From: Prostheceraeus crozeri
Taxonomy: Eukaryota > Platyhelminthes > Polycladida > Euryleptidae
DNA length: 64,000 nucleotides
Reading direction: 5' to 3'
Assembly (NCBI GenBank): GCA_907163375.1
Contig: CAJQUW010003210.1
Location: 1 to 64,000, forward strand
The translations under genes and the position numbers were made by a program. Positions 21,946 through 34,490 of this stretch are shown one piece after another (position 1 is the stretch's first letter; each line of letters opens with the position of its first letter). The notes below the pieces were generated by a model, which searched no databases, was not told the origin of the DNA, and worked only from the letters and a program-made list of their open reading frames with translations.

Positions 21946-23403
21946 ATGTCTCGTAATTACTCAAGATATCACTTATTTCAGTCGCCACGCAACCAATGCG
22001 TAGGAAGCTTAAGAAGCATGACAGACTTAGAGTTGTTGATGTATGTACACAATGTTCTGCTATATTACAAGGGTTATGTAATATAGATGATGTTGCTTCT
22101 TGGCAATTATTAAGCGATCTGTTCTCTCAAAAGTTTTCCCAAAGTACGTTTGCATCCCGTGTTGAGTGAAAATGCAATATTGTTAGTGTACATGTTGCTG
22201 TTGAGACATACAGTACTGGAAAGCAACCGTACGCAAAGAAATCAACCTCAATGCTTTAAGTTTTCTAGCGATATTTGGCTCCGTGCGCTGTTCGAAACTG
22301 GAGCTTTGCGTTTTTTTGACACGAACACGATCGTGTTTTGTATCGTGTTGAGCCTTGTCATTCGTGATCACATTTTAACAATTAGAGTTGTCTTTTATTC
22401 TCGTGTTGACAAGAATTCATTTCAAAATTTTAAAACGAAGTGACCTGATGACTTACCCTGTTCCAGCTAATGACAAGCTATCTAGAATATTTTGCGATGA
22501 TGAAGGATGGATAAACAGCTACTTGCACTGCTATATTGCAAGACCAATGCATGTACATTTTAATGCAAATGCATAATTGAAAAATACATTATAACTACGA
22601 GCATCAGACGGCTGTGTGAACCCTCTGTGTGGAACGTCTGTATCCTTTTGGACTCAGAGTGCTGACTACTACCCAAATTTGAACACACCAGTGCACGCCT
22701 CGCCCGCCCCATAGTTGCCAGCGCAGTTATCTCCGCCGCAAGCAAGAGACGTGCTATTTCAACAGCAGAGCTTGTCATAAAGCAGTAGGCAGTGTATGCT
22801 AGGTCCAGCATAACTTGATAAACGGCTTCTTAGTACTTTTAGTTCGGCCAATGATCTACAGCCAAATGACAAAATTCAATGGTATTCAGAAGAATTCAGA
22901 AAAAATAATTCTCAAAGTATGTTACTTATCTGATCTTTCAGGGAGCTAAATTCAGCGAGTTGACGAAAAGAGTTAAAATTGTTGACATAAAGTCTTAGAT
23001 CAAGCGGCTTCGTTTTCAAAGAACCACCGCAAAAATTCGACAGGGACGGCCGAATCATCCCCATCCGTTGGATATAGTTGACTATACACTGTAAACCGCA
23101 CGCTCCTATTGCTACCTCCTATTGCTCTAAACGTTGTGAGTTTCGGAGTTTTCTGGCGTAACAATAGGAGTGAAGGTGCTAAATTTTATGGCATTCGGGC
23201 TTCTGTGTTCTTGGTTAGTGGCGAGCATTCGTAGTTTTTTCAGCTTACTTTAGGAACGCACGGTTTAACAGACTACTCAGTCAAAAAAATCGCTAAAGAG
23301 TCGAAAAATTAACAATCTCAATGATTCTCGATTCCCACTAATTTCAAATGAACGAAGAGATAGCTGAAATAATGAGAATTTAAAACGTATTAGTTTGAAT
23401 TAT
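21946..23403. other. No gene; one solo MITE end
   Basis: At 23089 TA is followed by CACTGTAAACCGCACGCTCC, like the ends of the TA-flanked MITEs, with CTCCTATTGCTACCTCCTATT repeated and inverted within 100 bp. The partner end was not found. Confidence 0.4.
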
Positions 23404-24940
23404 TCAGCTGATGATAGGAAATGATAGGAAATTGTTATCAATGCCTGACAAATAACAAGCCGCTTTTGCAAATGATGAACCACAATATGGCCACAGCTTC
23501 TTTCTCATCTGGTTTCGTAGAAGGCAGCAACTCTCCCGAGCGATGGCAGGCACTTCTTCACTAATCTGCATTTGGAACAAGTGAATATCCAAAGTAAGAT
23601 AGTTCAGGTAAGATAGATGAGAAGTTGGCTCATCAACCTCAACTCTGTCAAAGAAGCACTTGACGGCTTCCATAATATCCAACAGAGATTTCAGTGAAGG
23701 TAAAGGTGGCAAATTGTCAGATACATGACAGTCTTCTTCTGACAGAAATACAGTGTAGTTGTCCACCGCAGATCGAAGTCGAGAATGTTGAAAGCGCCAT
23801 GGGTGAGTCGTGCTTTTATCAGGAATAGCACGCTTCAGTCGCTTCGCATTTTGGTCGCGTACATTATAGAAAGATTCCACAGAAGTCAGATTAGACAGCA
23901 TGCCACTTAGTAATTCTGGTGGAGACTTCTCGAAAACGTCTTTGACACAAGTCGACAAGGCATGTTTGGTACAACCAATTCTACCACCCAAGTTCAGCGT
24001 CGTTGGATAACGGCCGTCGAACGCTGCGACCATTTTCGGTTCGTTGTCGCTAACTATAAAGATGGATTGAGAGAGCTCACCCTGTTTTTCATCATCCGGT
24101 GACTTAATGCATTCTTCGAGAATTTTGAAAGTGAACTAAGCGTCGTGTGGTACATATCCAAATCACAAATCTTAAGTGGATAACTGAACCAACGCCAATC
24201 TTTATCGAGTCCACAAGCAACAATAGCAAAATAAGAAAGTCGATGTTCATGTCTTCCAGACCAAAAATCAATCATGCATGATACACCAGCATCCGGATCG
24301 TTGAGACTGTTTCTAAAATGATGTTGCAACTTCGCATGGGATTGCTCTCCCTCAGTCATCAACCCCGATGAAATGTAAGTTCGTCCGATGGAATAGTCAT
24401 TGATCTTGTTGTTTCTGTGCGTTACCGAAGAAGCGAAGTTTGCGCAAGAAGATGCAATTTGAGCCATGGCGTTGATGGACACAGTCGGATGTGCACAAAC
24501 AAGCTTCACTACATGCTGCTGCCATTGTTCTTTTGCTTCTTTCGGAAGAGGAGGCTTGCTTGTTGGTGGAGCACATTGAAAACTTCGGTGAATGGTGAGT
24601 TGATTAGACGTCGGCGTCGCCGGTGCGCAGTTTCTCTCGAGATGGCGCTTTATTGCACTGACCCCACTCTGGTTGACCCACTGTCCTCTTGTCTTCTTAA
24701 ACCAAAGAAACAATTTCTTACAGGGATCACAATAAAGGAAAGGGACCAACAATGGTTTCTTGTCGTCTCCTGAGCTCTCGGCAACCGGTGATATGTCCAC
24801 TTGCACGGCATTTATCCTCGAATCAAGATTGGCACTACCACTGGTTAATGACTTCGGTGGTGGAACAAAAGATACACGAGCAGCAGAAATGTGCTGCTGC
24901 AGAGTTTTTTGTCTACTTCGAGGAACTTGTTCGAAGACAT
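23404..24940 (-). pseudogene. hAT transposase with BED zinc finger, frameshifted and truncated
   Basis: Reading the minus strand: a BED-type finger (C-x2-C ... H-x4-C, from YCDPCKKLF through RHLERNC), then the first catalytic region, CMIDFWSGRHEHRLSYFAIV, with its aspartate near 24275; a frameshift at about 24125-24140; the second aspartate in IFIVSDNEPKMVAAF near 24040-24060; and the C-x-x-H motif of hAT proteins (GCTKHALSTCV). The C-terminal insertion partly remains, but the catalytic glutamate region and the hATC dimerisation domain are missing beyond 23404. The longest frame opens at about 24806; a better ATG at 24940 needs a second frameshift at an A6 run near 24910. Cannot be active. 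Confidence 0.85.
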
Positions 24941-25211
24941 CGCAGCGACGACCTGCCTCAGATTGGGAACTGAAGTTGCAGACGATTATAATTACATCAT
25001 ATATCTCGATTCCTCTTCGGTCTGCAGCCTAATGAATCATCGCCAAGCGTCAATCAGGGGAAAAGAATGTTTTGCGAGCTCACATTCCCTCACTTGAATT
25101 GTCAAAAGTTGCGTAAGTGAACTTGATCATGCAGCGCACGGGGCGAGAGAATCGGTCGGTCAATGACATGGATACTGATTCTCCTCCCGTCGGTTGACGC
25201 ATGGAATACTA

Positions 25212-26628
25212 CACCATTTCCACTTTAATTACAGAACTCTGCAGTTATATTCAAGAATCCAGCAGATTTATTTCAGCATTTCAAGTTTGTATTTCAGATT
25301 GAAGCATTTATATTTTTGACAACATTTTAATTTCAGAGAATTTTTGTGCGTGTGTTTAAATCATTTATATTTGAGAATGCAACACTTATATTTCAGACTT
25401 TGTCATTTCTAATTCAGAAATAGACTTTATATTTCAGAAATAATCATCTATAATTCATTTTCAGTCATTTATATTTCAGAATTCCAGAAAAGACGATATA
25501 TATTTAAGAAAGTGTCATTTATATTTCAGATTTGCAGTTTATATTTCAGAACCGGTCATTTCAATTTGAGATAGCTGCACTTATAATTTTAGACGCTAGA
25601 AGTAATTCAGAATACGTCATTTATATTTCAGAAATCCCCATTTCACTTTCAGAATTGGTCACTTGCAATTCATATGTCAAGTTTTAATTTCAGAAACGGT
25701 GAAATATATTTCAGAATGCATCAGTTTAATTTAAGCACTTCTCAGTTGTCAGAAAATGCTTGCAAAGATCCGAATAGTGTGCAGGAGGCTAAGGTATAAA
25801 TTGGCCAACACAGATGATTGATAAAATTACTGTTGGTGACAATGCAAGTGTCCGATAATTGTGCAATTTGTTTGAGACCAATGTGAAAAGCAACATTATT
25901 ACGAATCCTGCCATGTATGCATTTATTCCACCGCGAATGCATTGCTCCTATTACGAACAGCGTCAATGCGTTAAATATAAAATCTCTGGATGAAAAAACG
26001 CATCTTTTATCTTACAAAATCAAATTAAAGAATATTGAATATCTCACAAAGTGATAGAAGCTTCCATTTTATTGAAAATGCAACTTCTGATTTAAAGAAA
26101 AAATTCTCAAATTTAATTGATGCATTCTGAAATATATTTCACCGTTTCTGAAATTAAAACTTGACATATGAATTGCAAGTGACCAATTCTGAAAGTGAAA
26201 TGGGGATTTCTGAAATATAAATGACGTATTCTGAATTACTTCTAGCGTCTGAATGATAAGTGCAGATATCTCAAATTGAAATGACTGGTTCTGAAATATA
26301 AACTGCAAATCTGAAATATAGATGACACTTTCTTAAAGATGACACTTTCTTAAATATACTATATCGTCTTTTCTGGAATTCTGAAATATAAATGACTGAA
26401 AATGAATTATAAATGATTATTTCTGAATTAGAAATGACAAAGTCTGAAATATAAGTGTCGCATTCTCAAATATAAATGATTTAAACACATGCACAAAAAT
26501 TCTCTGAAATTAAAATGTTGTCAAAAATATAAATGCTTCAATCTGAAATACAAACTTGAAATACTGAAATAAATCTGCTGGATTCTTGAATATAACTGCA
26601 GAGTTCTGTAATTAAAGTGGAAATGGTG
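25212..26628. mobile_element. 1.4 kb foldback element of tandem ATTTATATTTCAG motifs, TA target site
   Basis: Two arms of about 520 bp (25212-25733 and 26108-26628) are inverted copies of each other around a 374-bp loop. Each arm is built of degenerate units about 25-30 bp long centred on TTTATATTTCAGA, close to 20 per arm. The ends are CACCATTTCCACTTTAATTA and its inverse, directly bordered by TA on both sides (25210-25211, 26629-26630). The right arm has an extra duplication of about 18 bp (GATGACACTTTCTTAA twice near 26321-26352). No coding potential. Architecture is that of Drosophila FB-type foldback elements; superfamily unknown. Confidence 0.9.
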
Positions 26629-26714
26629 TAGATATTAACACCTGGAATGATCATTTCCCAAATTTCTTCCTCTCGCTCGGGATTTCTTAAGTCAAAGCTT
26701 CGAACAGATGTAAG

Positions 26715-29460
26715 CTGACCTTAATGAAACTGACCAAGTGGACTCGCTAAAGGCTATTGAGGAGAAGTTCTCGTCTGAAACCTCTCCCTCTGGATTTATG
26801 ATTCACCGCCATGAAGGTATTCTTTACTTTCTGTACTTAGACCTGTCGTCCTCTCCACCCCAAGTCAAACGATCTATAATAATTCATCCCAATTTGAAAT
26901 TTAAAGTCTGCGGTTCTACAAGAAGTTATCCCCCATACCGATTTAAACATATCACGTCCACCGATACAATACGCCGCATGAGTATTCTACTTAATCTCAT
27001 GGCTTTCGTGAAGAGCAACTCTAATGAAGCCAATGAAGAAAATTTGAAAATGGATGCGATCGCCCTTTTGCGAGTAAGTCATACACATCATATATTTAAT
27101 TCATATCACAAATACAGTCTTTATGTATTCTATTCATTTTCATGTATTTTATTCATTCTTGCATGGATACTACATGCATTTTAGATATATAATAACATTT
27201 TATCATAGTGAATTGATTCAAGTTTTAATAGATATTCATCAGACAATGATTTTCAATCAAACTACAAGTTATTATAAATTGAATATACTTCACTGATCAA
27301 TTGATATAAGGAGCCACTACGAGTAAATGTTATTTTTGACATTGACACTTGAATATTTCAGCTAACTGAATCCTTGGGCTCAGCCCTATGGGCCACTATG
27401 CTCAAATTTCTAGCGACTCTCACTACATGATATTTTTGACATTGACACTTGAATATTTCAGCTAACTGAATCCTTGGGCTCAGCCCTATGGGCCACTATG
27501 CTCAAATTTCTAGCGACATTTTTTTAATCTTGCTTTTTATATTCGTGCAACGCACGTTTCTTCAGATTCAATATCATACATTATTACTTTCACATTTTCA
27601 GAGACAAGTCGAGCTGGATGAAAATACAACAGAGAATCGTTGTCTCAATTTCTTGATAGAGCAGCTTGAATCCTGTCAATGGCAAGAAACTATTCCTCAT
27701 TTTTGATCCAACCCATAATCTGAAGAACCTTTACAACAATTTTCGCTCGAGAGCTATGTTTCGCTGTCCTGAATTTCCTCTAATCCTTTGTGAATGTACT
27801 GAAGGCCGTTTCAAAGATATAGTTTCTGTTTACGATGCAGAGAAAAACCAACCCCTAAAACTAGCTCACAAGTTGAACAAGACCGTCATGAATCCTTCCA
27901 ATATTCAAAAAACGAATGTTAAACTGGCCAATGCTGTTCCACTAGTCCACTATCTACGCATTGAAAGCTTATGGATATGTCAATGCTGCCAAAATTATTG
28001 AACTGTTTAGAAAAGTTTGGAATATCTTGAATGTTAAGACTTCGAGTATTGGATTCCACAAGAGAGACATCACTTTAGATCCCGTTACATCTGTTGACGA
28101 TTGGAAGCTAAATAAAGTTTCTAATGGAATTTCATGCCTTTTGTGCAAATGGGAAGATTCCCAGGTAAGACACTTGTTAAATGAACTATTAATCAATATG
28201 TTTGAAGCCATACCCTTATATAGTATTCAAGATAATTTCCAATAGACAGAGAGCGCTGTATGAGATAATTTTCAGGAAATTTCTCTGGTTTTTTCTGGAA
28301 TTGATGGCTAGACGGATAAAATATTAAGGTTTTAGGAAGATATTTAGTAAAACAATTGAATGACCATGTGTTTTGTTGGCTATGTAATTATTATTGCAAA
28401 ATTAATTAATAATTCGACTAGATCAACTAAATACATATTCGAATATTTGCAAGATTAAATGCAGATAATATCAAATGTTTCTGGTTGAATGAACTATTTT
28501 CTACTAGATTTCGTGCCGGTAGACAATTATTTTTTTCATTAATTTGAATTAACAATTGAGATAATATATTGAACTACATATATGTATTATTTTCAGGAAC
28601 CCGGGCTTACCAAGCAAACATTTCTCGCTTTCAAGCAGACTATCCCTGTTATTGTCGGCTTATCGCACCACTTGTTTGAAGAGCATGGGTTTAACTACCT
28701 TCTCCTCGGACTTATTCAATCAGACAACCTGGAATCACGATTCGGATGGTATCGACAGCTCAGTGGTACGAATTATTTTGTCTGTTTGAAGCAGCTGGAG
28801 TATAGTGAGCGGAAGACTCGAACCATCTCACTTTTGAGATACTCAGGCTTCTCTGTTGCTGACATTGATAATGTCCTTGAATTAAGTGAGCCTGTACAAG
28901 TTGATATTGGTATAATAGCAAAGGAACAACCTGATGAACTTCTACTGAACCATTTGCCATCAGAGAAAGACATGGTTGTCCTCATATATGTTTGTGGTGC
29001 CTGTGCCCGATCCATTTATAGAACGAAAAAATGTGATTCCTGCAAAGCTTCACTGATTGATCCGGACAAGAATTTATCTGTGGACGAGAACACGCCCGCA
29101 TATGAATTTCTTGATTCAATCGATAGAGGAGGCTTATATTTTCCGCTAAGCCATGTACTACAGATCAGGGTGTGTTGCTGGAAAATTTTTAAAGAGGTCG
29201 ACGCATCGCAAGCATTATCGAGAAAATTGTTTTCGACTCAAAACAGCCGTCGCATATTTTGTAACGTGGTTGAAAATCTCTTTTTAGACAACAACATTGA
29301 GGCATTCGGTATAACCATGTGTACAAATGGGCATTATCTTGTTTTTGAAATGTCCAATCGTCTGTATAATTGCTTTTTGAAAAACTACACAAATCGAATC
29401 TCAGAAAGAGATTTGAAGGCCAAATTAAACGCAAAGTGTTCCAAGTTTTCGAATCACTAA
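26715..29460 (+). pseudogene. P-element/THAP9-like transposase, several exons, frameshifted
   Basis: A first exon (about 26715-27073, donor GTAAGT at 27074) encodes a part like FKHITSTDTIRRMSILLNLM, typical of the region before the catalytic core. A small exon follows at 27362 and is duplicated at 27462. From 27606 the frame runs to a frameshift near 27670-27690, then FDPTHNLKNLYNNF (an aspartate region, near 27703), then another frameshift near 27955-27965. An intron at 28165-28596 has good signals (CAG/GTAAGA ... TTTTCAG). The last exon (to TAA 29458-29460) holds SDNLESRFGWYRQLSGTNYF, the conserved acidic block of THAP9-like transposases, and C-x2-C pairs in the tail. No THAP zinc finger fits between the left end and the first exon, so the N-terminus is deleted. 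Non-functional. Confidence 0.88.
27331..27517 (+). repeat. Exact 87-bp direct duplication, 100 bp apart, carrying a splice acceptor and small exon
   Basis: 27331-27417 and 27431-27517 are identical. The unit includes TTGAATATTTCAG followed by a frame-compatible exon reading LTESLGSALWATMLKFLAT. Exon 1 ends at a codon boundary, so either copy would splice in frame, but both then meet stop codons. Confidence 0.95.
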
Positions 29461-29741
29461 AAGCATTATTTTGAAATGTATTTGTTTTTAGTTCTTCATG
29501 ATTTTGTTAATGCTGTAAGACCCTATATCAAACAAATGAATACAATGTGCCGATGTTCCTATCAACAATAATATATGCATGTAGCAATAGTTGTATGCAT
29601 AAGATAGGATAAAGCACTGGACGATTAACTAATCCGACAAAAAAAATCATTTCACGCGCGTCTGCCTAATGGCCTCTCATCGTAGCGCGTCAAAATGAGT
29701 GATCATTCCAGGTGTTAATATCTAGAATTCCATGGTTGACG

Positions 29742-31638
29742 ATGCGAATTGACAGACAGCCTCAACAGATACATGTAATTACATAATCCAGGTTCTCTCT
29801 CTCTCTCATTCATTCAAGACCGATATTAGTCTTCCTATAAGATTGATAAGCCAAGAAAAGAATTGTTATGATGATGGTTACCGACCCGTGTTTCGTCACC
29901 CTGACAGAATCATGCTTTTTTCAGACAAGGACAGCCTGCCTACTGTAGACACACCTGTACAATGTACATGTATAAATGTTGCATTTTCACTTCAATCTGT
30001 GCGTCATTCATGAGCGGCTTCGCCTAGTCATCCAGTAAGATGAGTGCAACTACAGCCTGCATTCTCGCTTTCTCACAACCTTTGCAAACCAAAAAAGAGT
30101 TGATACTTTCAAATAAGATTTAAATTTATCTTATTTTGGTGATCAAAATTTTCATTTAATTCCCATGGGATTCCCATGATCTGAAGCAAGATTCCCATGG
30201 GAATTCCCATTCCCACGACAAGCCTGCCTAGTAGGAATGCCTAAAATTAGTAGGATTGCCTGATCGCATCGGTTATGAAGATCGCCCAGCCGAGCTGACA
30301 TTCTTTCATGGGTCCGCGCTGTCAGAAGCTTTGTTGTGATAATGTATTAGTATATTACTCATAATGTACATTAAAGGATTCCACTAAAATAAGATTTAGA
30401 TGATTTACAGTCATTAATTATTTCTAATATTTGTGATAATTAAATAGTTTATTCAATACATGATTTCTGATTATCAATTTTGTAGCTGCGATATATATTT
30501 GTAGGTGAGTAGTAGTGAAGTTGCAAACCTCACTCAGACAGTATAGAATAGGGAACTGCTACTAAAGTCATAAATGCCTAAACTCATGTGATTCGAGGAG
30601 AACTGAGATATCTCTTTAAGTCTTCTCGTAAGTAAATCGAAGAGGATTCGGAGAAGTTAATGATTAGAAGACTTCAAGATCAAAGAGATCTGACTTGAAA
30701 TTCGAGAAGTTTGAGAAATTGAACCGATATCTACGGAATGACAATTGTTGAGTTAATTTTGCTGTCTTGAATTGAGATCACGAGACAGAATGTCTAACGA
30801 TTGCACAAATGATTGAAATGGGCATTTCGAGACCCTTAATCTTGTGAGAGATTGATTTAGACGGATTTTGACCAGCACTTCAATCAGTCTGAACTGATAT
30901 GTTTAGCTCATTTAATGAACCTCAGAATGAATTCGAAGACATTTAGAAAAATCGTGACTTCCTTAAATGCAAGTACTGATGTCGAGACACATTTATATGA
31001 ATCTAGATGGATCAACCCATGAGAGACACATTAACAATGCGAGTTCAATGTAAGTTGATAAATAATTCAAAGGTTGTAAGGGAGCGTGTGAATAATTTTA
31101 AGACCGGTTGTGAATGCTATTTCGATAGATAAGACACACTGTAAATTCAAGCTTTCATGATTGACTTTCTTCTAACTGCCACTGTGATATAATTTGGTAG
31201 AATTTGAGTCTGATGTTAGCCATCAGCTGAAAATATTCTACAAAATATATTTTGATTCTATAATCCATAAGATAGTTTAAATAGCAAAACTACATGTACA
31301 TGAAATTCTATAAATACATGGAAAAAATACAATGAATACATGAACACTTGAACATTTTGAACAACTTGAACAGCTTGAACACATTGAACGCAAAAATACA
31401 TGAAATGAATTCTACATGAAATTTTTTTGCATGCACACGAAATACTTTTAACGCATTTCGTGCATTAATCTTGTAAAAGTGATATTCAATTTCTCTAGGT
31501 CGGCCGTTTAAAAGCAAATAAACCAAAAGCAGATATTCAAAATTTATAATCACCGATTTTGACACATATGTTTTGAAATTCTCTTTTTTGATTCCTGTTC
31601 ACGATGCTAAATTGAGTGATTTTGATAAGCAGCTACTA
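29742..31638. other. No gene; small repeats
   Basis: CT run at 29797-29807. TTCCCATGGGA strings are repeated at 30165-30215 near CAGGCTTGTCGTGGGAATGG (minus strand), which resembles a transposon end. The 10-mer AGCCTGCCTA occurs at 29932 and 30231 and might be a TSD, but no inverted ends support it. 31070-31600 is featureless. Confidence 0.4.
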
Positions 31639-32310
31639 TAGTCCGGCAGCCAGAATGAGTTTCAGCAGGGAACGAGGCCGAAAGTGAGACTTAAACAGAA
31701 TGATGTGCACCCCATGCCCTCTGTCAGACAGGATTAAAAAAAACACATATAAATCCAATGGGACGCAGATTGCAGTTTTTGGTTAAAAAATGAAATTTTC
31801 TATGGTTTCTCTGATTAAACGAAAAGTACTAAGCCCAGAGTCATAATTTTTGGCAAGGAATTTCTTCAAGTCATTTCCTATGATGTGCATGTGATATTAC
31901 CATGCTTCTGATCTGAAATGCATGTGAGAATGTGGATGAAGTGGGCCAACATGTTGGTGTTTGCCGACATTAAGAGGTTCGCCAAATCTAAATGTACTTA
32001 GCTTTATAGACTGGGGTGCATGAAAATGAAAGGAAATTACTTGAAAACATTCCATGCCAAAAATTATGTCTCTTGGCTTAGTACTTTTCGTTCAATCAGA
32101 GAAACCATAGAAAATTTCATTTTAACCAAAAACTGCAATCTGCGTCCCATTGGATTTACATGTGTTTTTTTTAATCCTGTCTGACAAGAATAGGAACTCA
32201 CCAGAACTCGGCAGACGTGCCGATTCGTAGTAGGCATAGGGTGTACATCATTCTGTGAAAGTCTCATTTTCGGCCTCGTTCCCTGCAGAAACTGGCTGGC
32301 TGCCGGACTA
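31639..32310. mobile_element. GTCCGGCAGCC element, complete copy with long inverted ends
   Basis: TAGTCCGGCAGCCAG (from 31639) pairs with CTGGCTGCCGGACTA (to 32310). The inverted arms run about 240 bp each, including ACGAGGCCGAAAGTGAGACT and TCCAATGGGACGCAGATTGC on the left and their inverses on the right. No coding frame. Flanks allow a 3-bp CTA duplication at best, so the superfamily is open. Relatives at 21.5 and 51.8 kb are partial. Confidence 0.85.
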
Positions 32311-32618
32311 CTAAAGAATAGGTAGATCTATTCCTAGGACGGGAGCTACTGACACTTTCTTCCTAATTTCGCGCACAAAGGGCTTAATAGCATGGATTTG
32401 TAGAGCTTGAAACGTTGAATAAAATAATCAAATTCTTCAGTGTCACAGTCAGTCGCTTTCGGTTATAGGTAAGGTTTAAGGATCCCCATTGAAATCCAAT
32501 GGTGAAATTCAAGAAATATCTATGGATTGTGAAACACTTGCCAATTTTCGTATATTTTCTTTTGCAGAAAAGAAACTACTGATCAGAATGCCATGAGATT
32601 TGAAACATGATTGAGTTC

Positions 32619-32812
32619 AGAATATCAACTTCGATATAAAAGTTGATGTGAGTCACATGATTTAGTCTTTCATGTTTGAGAGCCTCTACAAAATGAGTAA
32701 AATGGCCAAAATTAAGTCAAAACATGAAATTTACGCATTTTGTATAGGCTCTCAAACATCAAATACTGAAGCGTGTGACTCACTTCAACTTTTATATTTA
32801 AGTTGATGTTCT
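32619..32812. mobile_element. 194-bp foldback element
   Basis: The segment folds almost fully: AGAATATCAACTT at the left and AAGTTGATGTTCT at the right, with further matches inward (GTGAGTCACA with TGTGACTCAC, GTTTGAGAGCCT with AGGCTCTCAAAC). No clear TSD. Confidence 0.8.
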
Positions 32813-34490
32813 AATTAATCCGCTTGATTTAAGCGGATGGGATTATTAGATTCTTAACCGATAATTCGACGTTTTTCGGTGAAGTATAAAAGTAAAATCT
32901 GATTCCGTAGGAAGTTGATTATCTGTCATTGCTGCTTTAGGTGCCATGGATTTTATTTTATTGAGACAACAATGAAGGGTGGTTGTTGTTCGTTAAAACA
33001 TGAAACAATGGTTTTAGAGGCAACAATGAAAGGAAGATTCATCAGCGATTCATTACCCAATATTTCCATATTTAAGTTTCTAAGAGTTCAGATTAAATTA
33101 GCTCTAAAAAACATGAGATGCTGAAATTTGAATTATCGATATTCTTCTTTTATTCAAAAACAAATTTACTCACTAGCGTACATCAGATGGGAACTTTCAG
33201 ATAGCTTTGTACAATTCATTTTAGCACGCAAACTCTTCGACTGTGTCATTAGTTTCAATGTCAACAAAACTCATTCGATAACGTGAAATTGTTAATCATT
33301 CACTTTAATCCTGAGAGGAGGTAGAAGTCATATTCAACGAAGGCGACTTTCTCTGTCAATGGCTTTGCAGATAGACAGCTGTATCAAATGTAAATCAAAA
33401 GGGAATCATTCCATAATGAAAGGATAGACAGTTCAGGATCATGTGACAATGAAGAAATCACTTTCAAAGAAGTAGTCAGGTGTATTCAGTATTCGGTCAG
33501 TACAGTCAGTATTCGTCAGTATTAGTCAGTACTCGGTCTTCACAAGGCTGAATTTTTATTTTTAGGACAGAGCGGTCTCATCTCGCCTAGTGGCATAGGC
33601 ATGTAGCCAAATTCCTACTTTATAAAGCAGCCACATGACTTCTTCAGTTCTTGCAAAGCTTTATATTCTGATTGTTTTCCAGCTGATAATGAATCTACAT
33701 AAATATGGCGAGCACTTCGTCCATCGTTTGAGGCTTGTATTTCGTCTTGAGATTAAAAGGTTTTATTCTCCCTTCTCCTGGTGTTTTAGTTATGCTTGTC
33801 TTGCTTGACTATTACTCCTAGCTAGGTTATCTCAGGGATTTCAGTATTGCTTTTATTTCTACAGTTTGATTTTATCTTCTAGGAAATTCCATTAGCGCTC
33901 TTGTTCAAGTTTTTTATGTCTTCGTGTCTTGGATCTTCGCTAATGTCAACTATGATCATTTTTGAAATAATTATATATTTATATTGACGGAAATGTTAAC
34001 CAATTAACCAAACGTTAACCGATTAACTTATGAAAGAAGCTGCACGAAGCAAAATTGCAATTTTAACAATCTAAGAACAACCAATTATTTAAAAATTCAC
34101 TGATTCATGAACTCCACAAGAAAAGGACAAAATATATGTTGGAAATGCAATTTTTGATGTCATAATCAGGAAGTACAGTGCTTCAACCCAATATTTTGAA
34201 AACATTTATGGATTCGAACAAAATCTGCATAGCACGCATGCAGTGTGTAAACTATAGATAGATTTCATGTTTATATGTACCTACTATAAAGGGCCGCAAA
34301 GGAATCACAAATCCTGCTTTGTTGTCACACAACAGAAATATGAATTTATCTGCCATAGTATTCCATATATTGAATTTTGACGCTGGAGCGAACACGAGAT
34401 AATGCTTTAATGGCACCCAACGAAAATGAATGATTGTCATCCATGCTCAAGAATCTTGACAAATCACCAAATGTTTTCACTACAACAACT
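32813..34490. other. No gene; short CAGTATTCGGT tandem run
   Basis: At 33485-33540 a CAGTATTCGGT-like unit of about 9-14 bp is repeated five times. The rest is unremarkable. Confidence 0.5.

Larger units (their letters stand above)
25200..29734 (+). mobile_element. P-superfamily DNA transposon, 7-bp TSD GTTGACG, left end split by a foldback
   Basis: Outer ends: CATGGAATACTA (25200-25211) on the left, continued after the foldback as GATATTAACACCTGGAATGA (from 26631); on the right ATTCCATG ending 29734. Joined over the foldback, the left end matches the inverse of the right end over about 35 bp with one mismatch. GTTGACG lies directly outside both ends (25193-25199 and 29735-29741); an 8-bp match GGTTGACG exists if one base is shared. 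CA-initial ends, a 7-8 bp TSD and a P/THAP9-like transposase inside all agree. Without the foldback the element is about 3.1 kb. Confidence 0.88.

Noticed and set aside
22150-22443. 97-residue plus-strand gene
   Set aside because: Opposite strand also open, no motifs, no repeat or splice support.
26069-26308. Minus-strand frame rich in F, Q and N
   Set aside because: Arises from the TTTATATTTCAGA repeats of the foldback arm.
29932-30240. Element bounded by the 10-bp repeat AGCCTGCCTA
   Set aside because: No matching inverted ends inside the repeats; likely chance or an eroded end.
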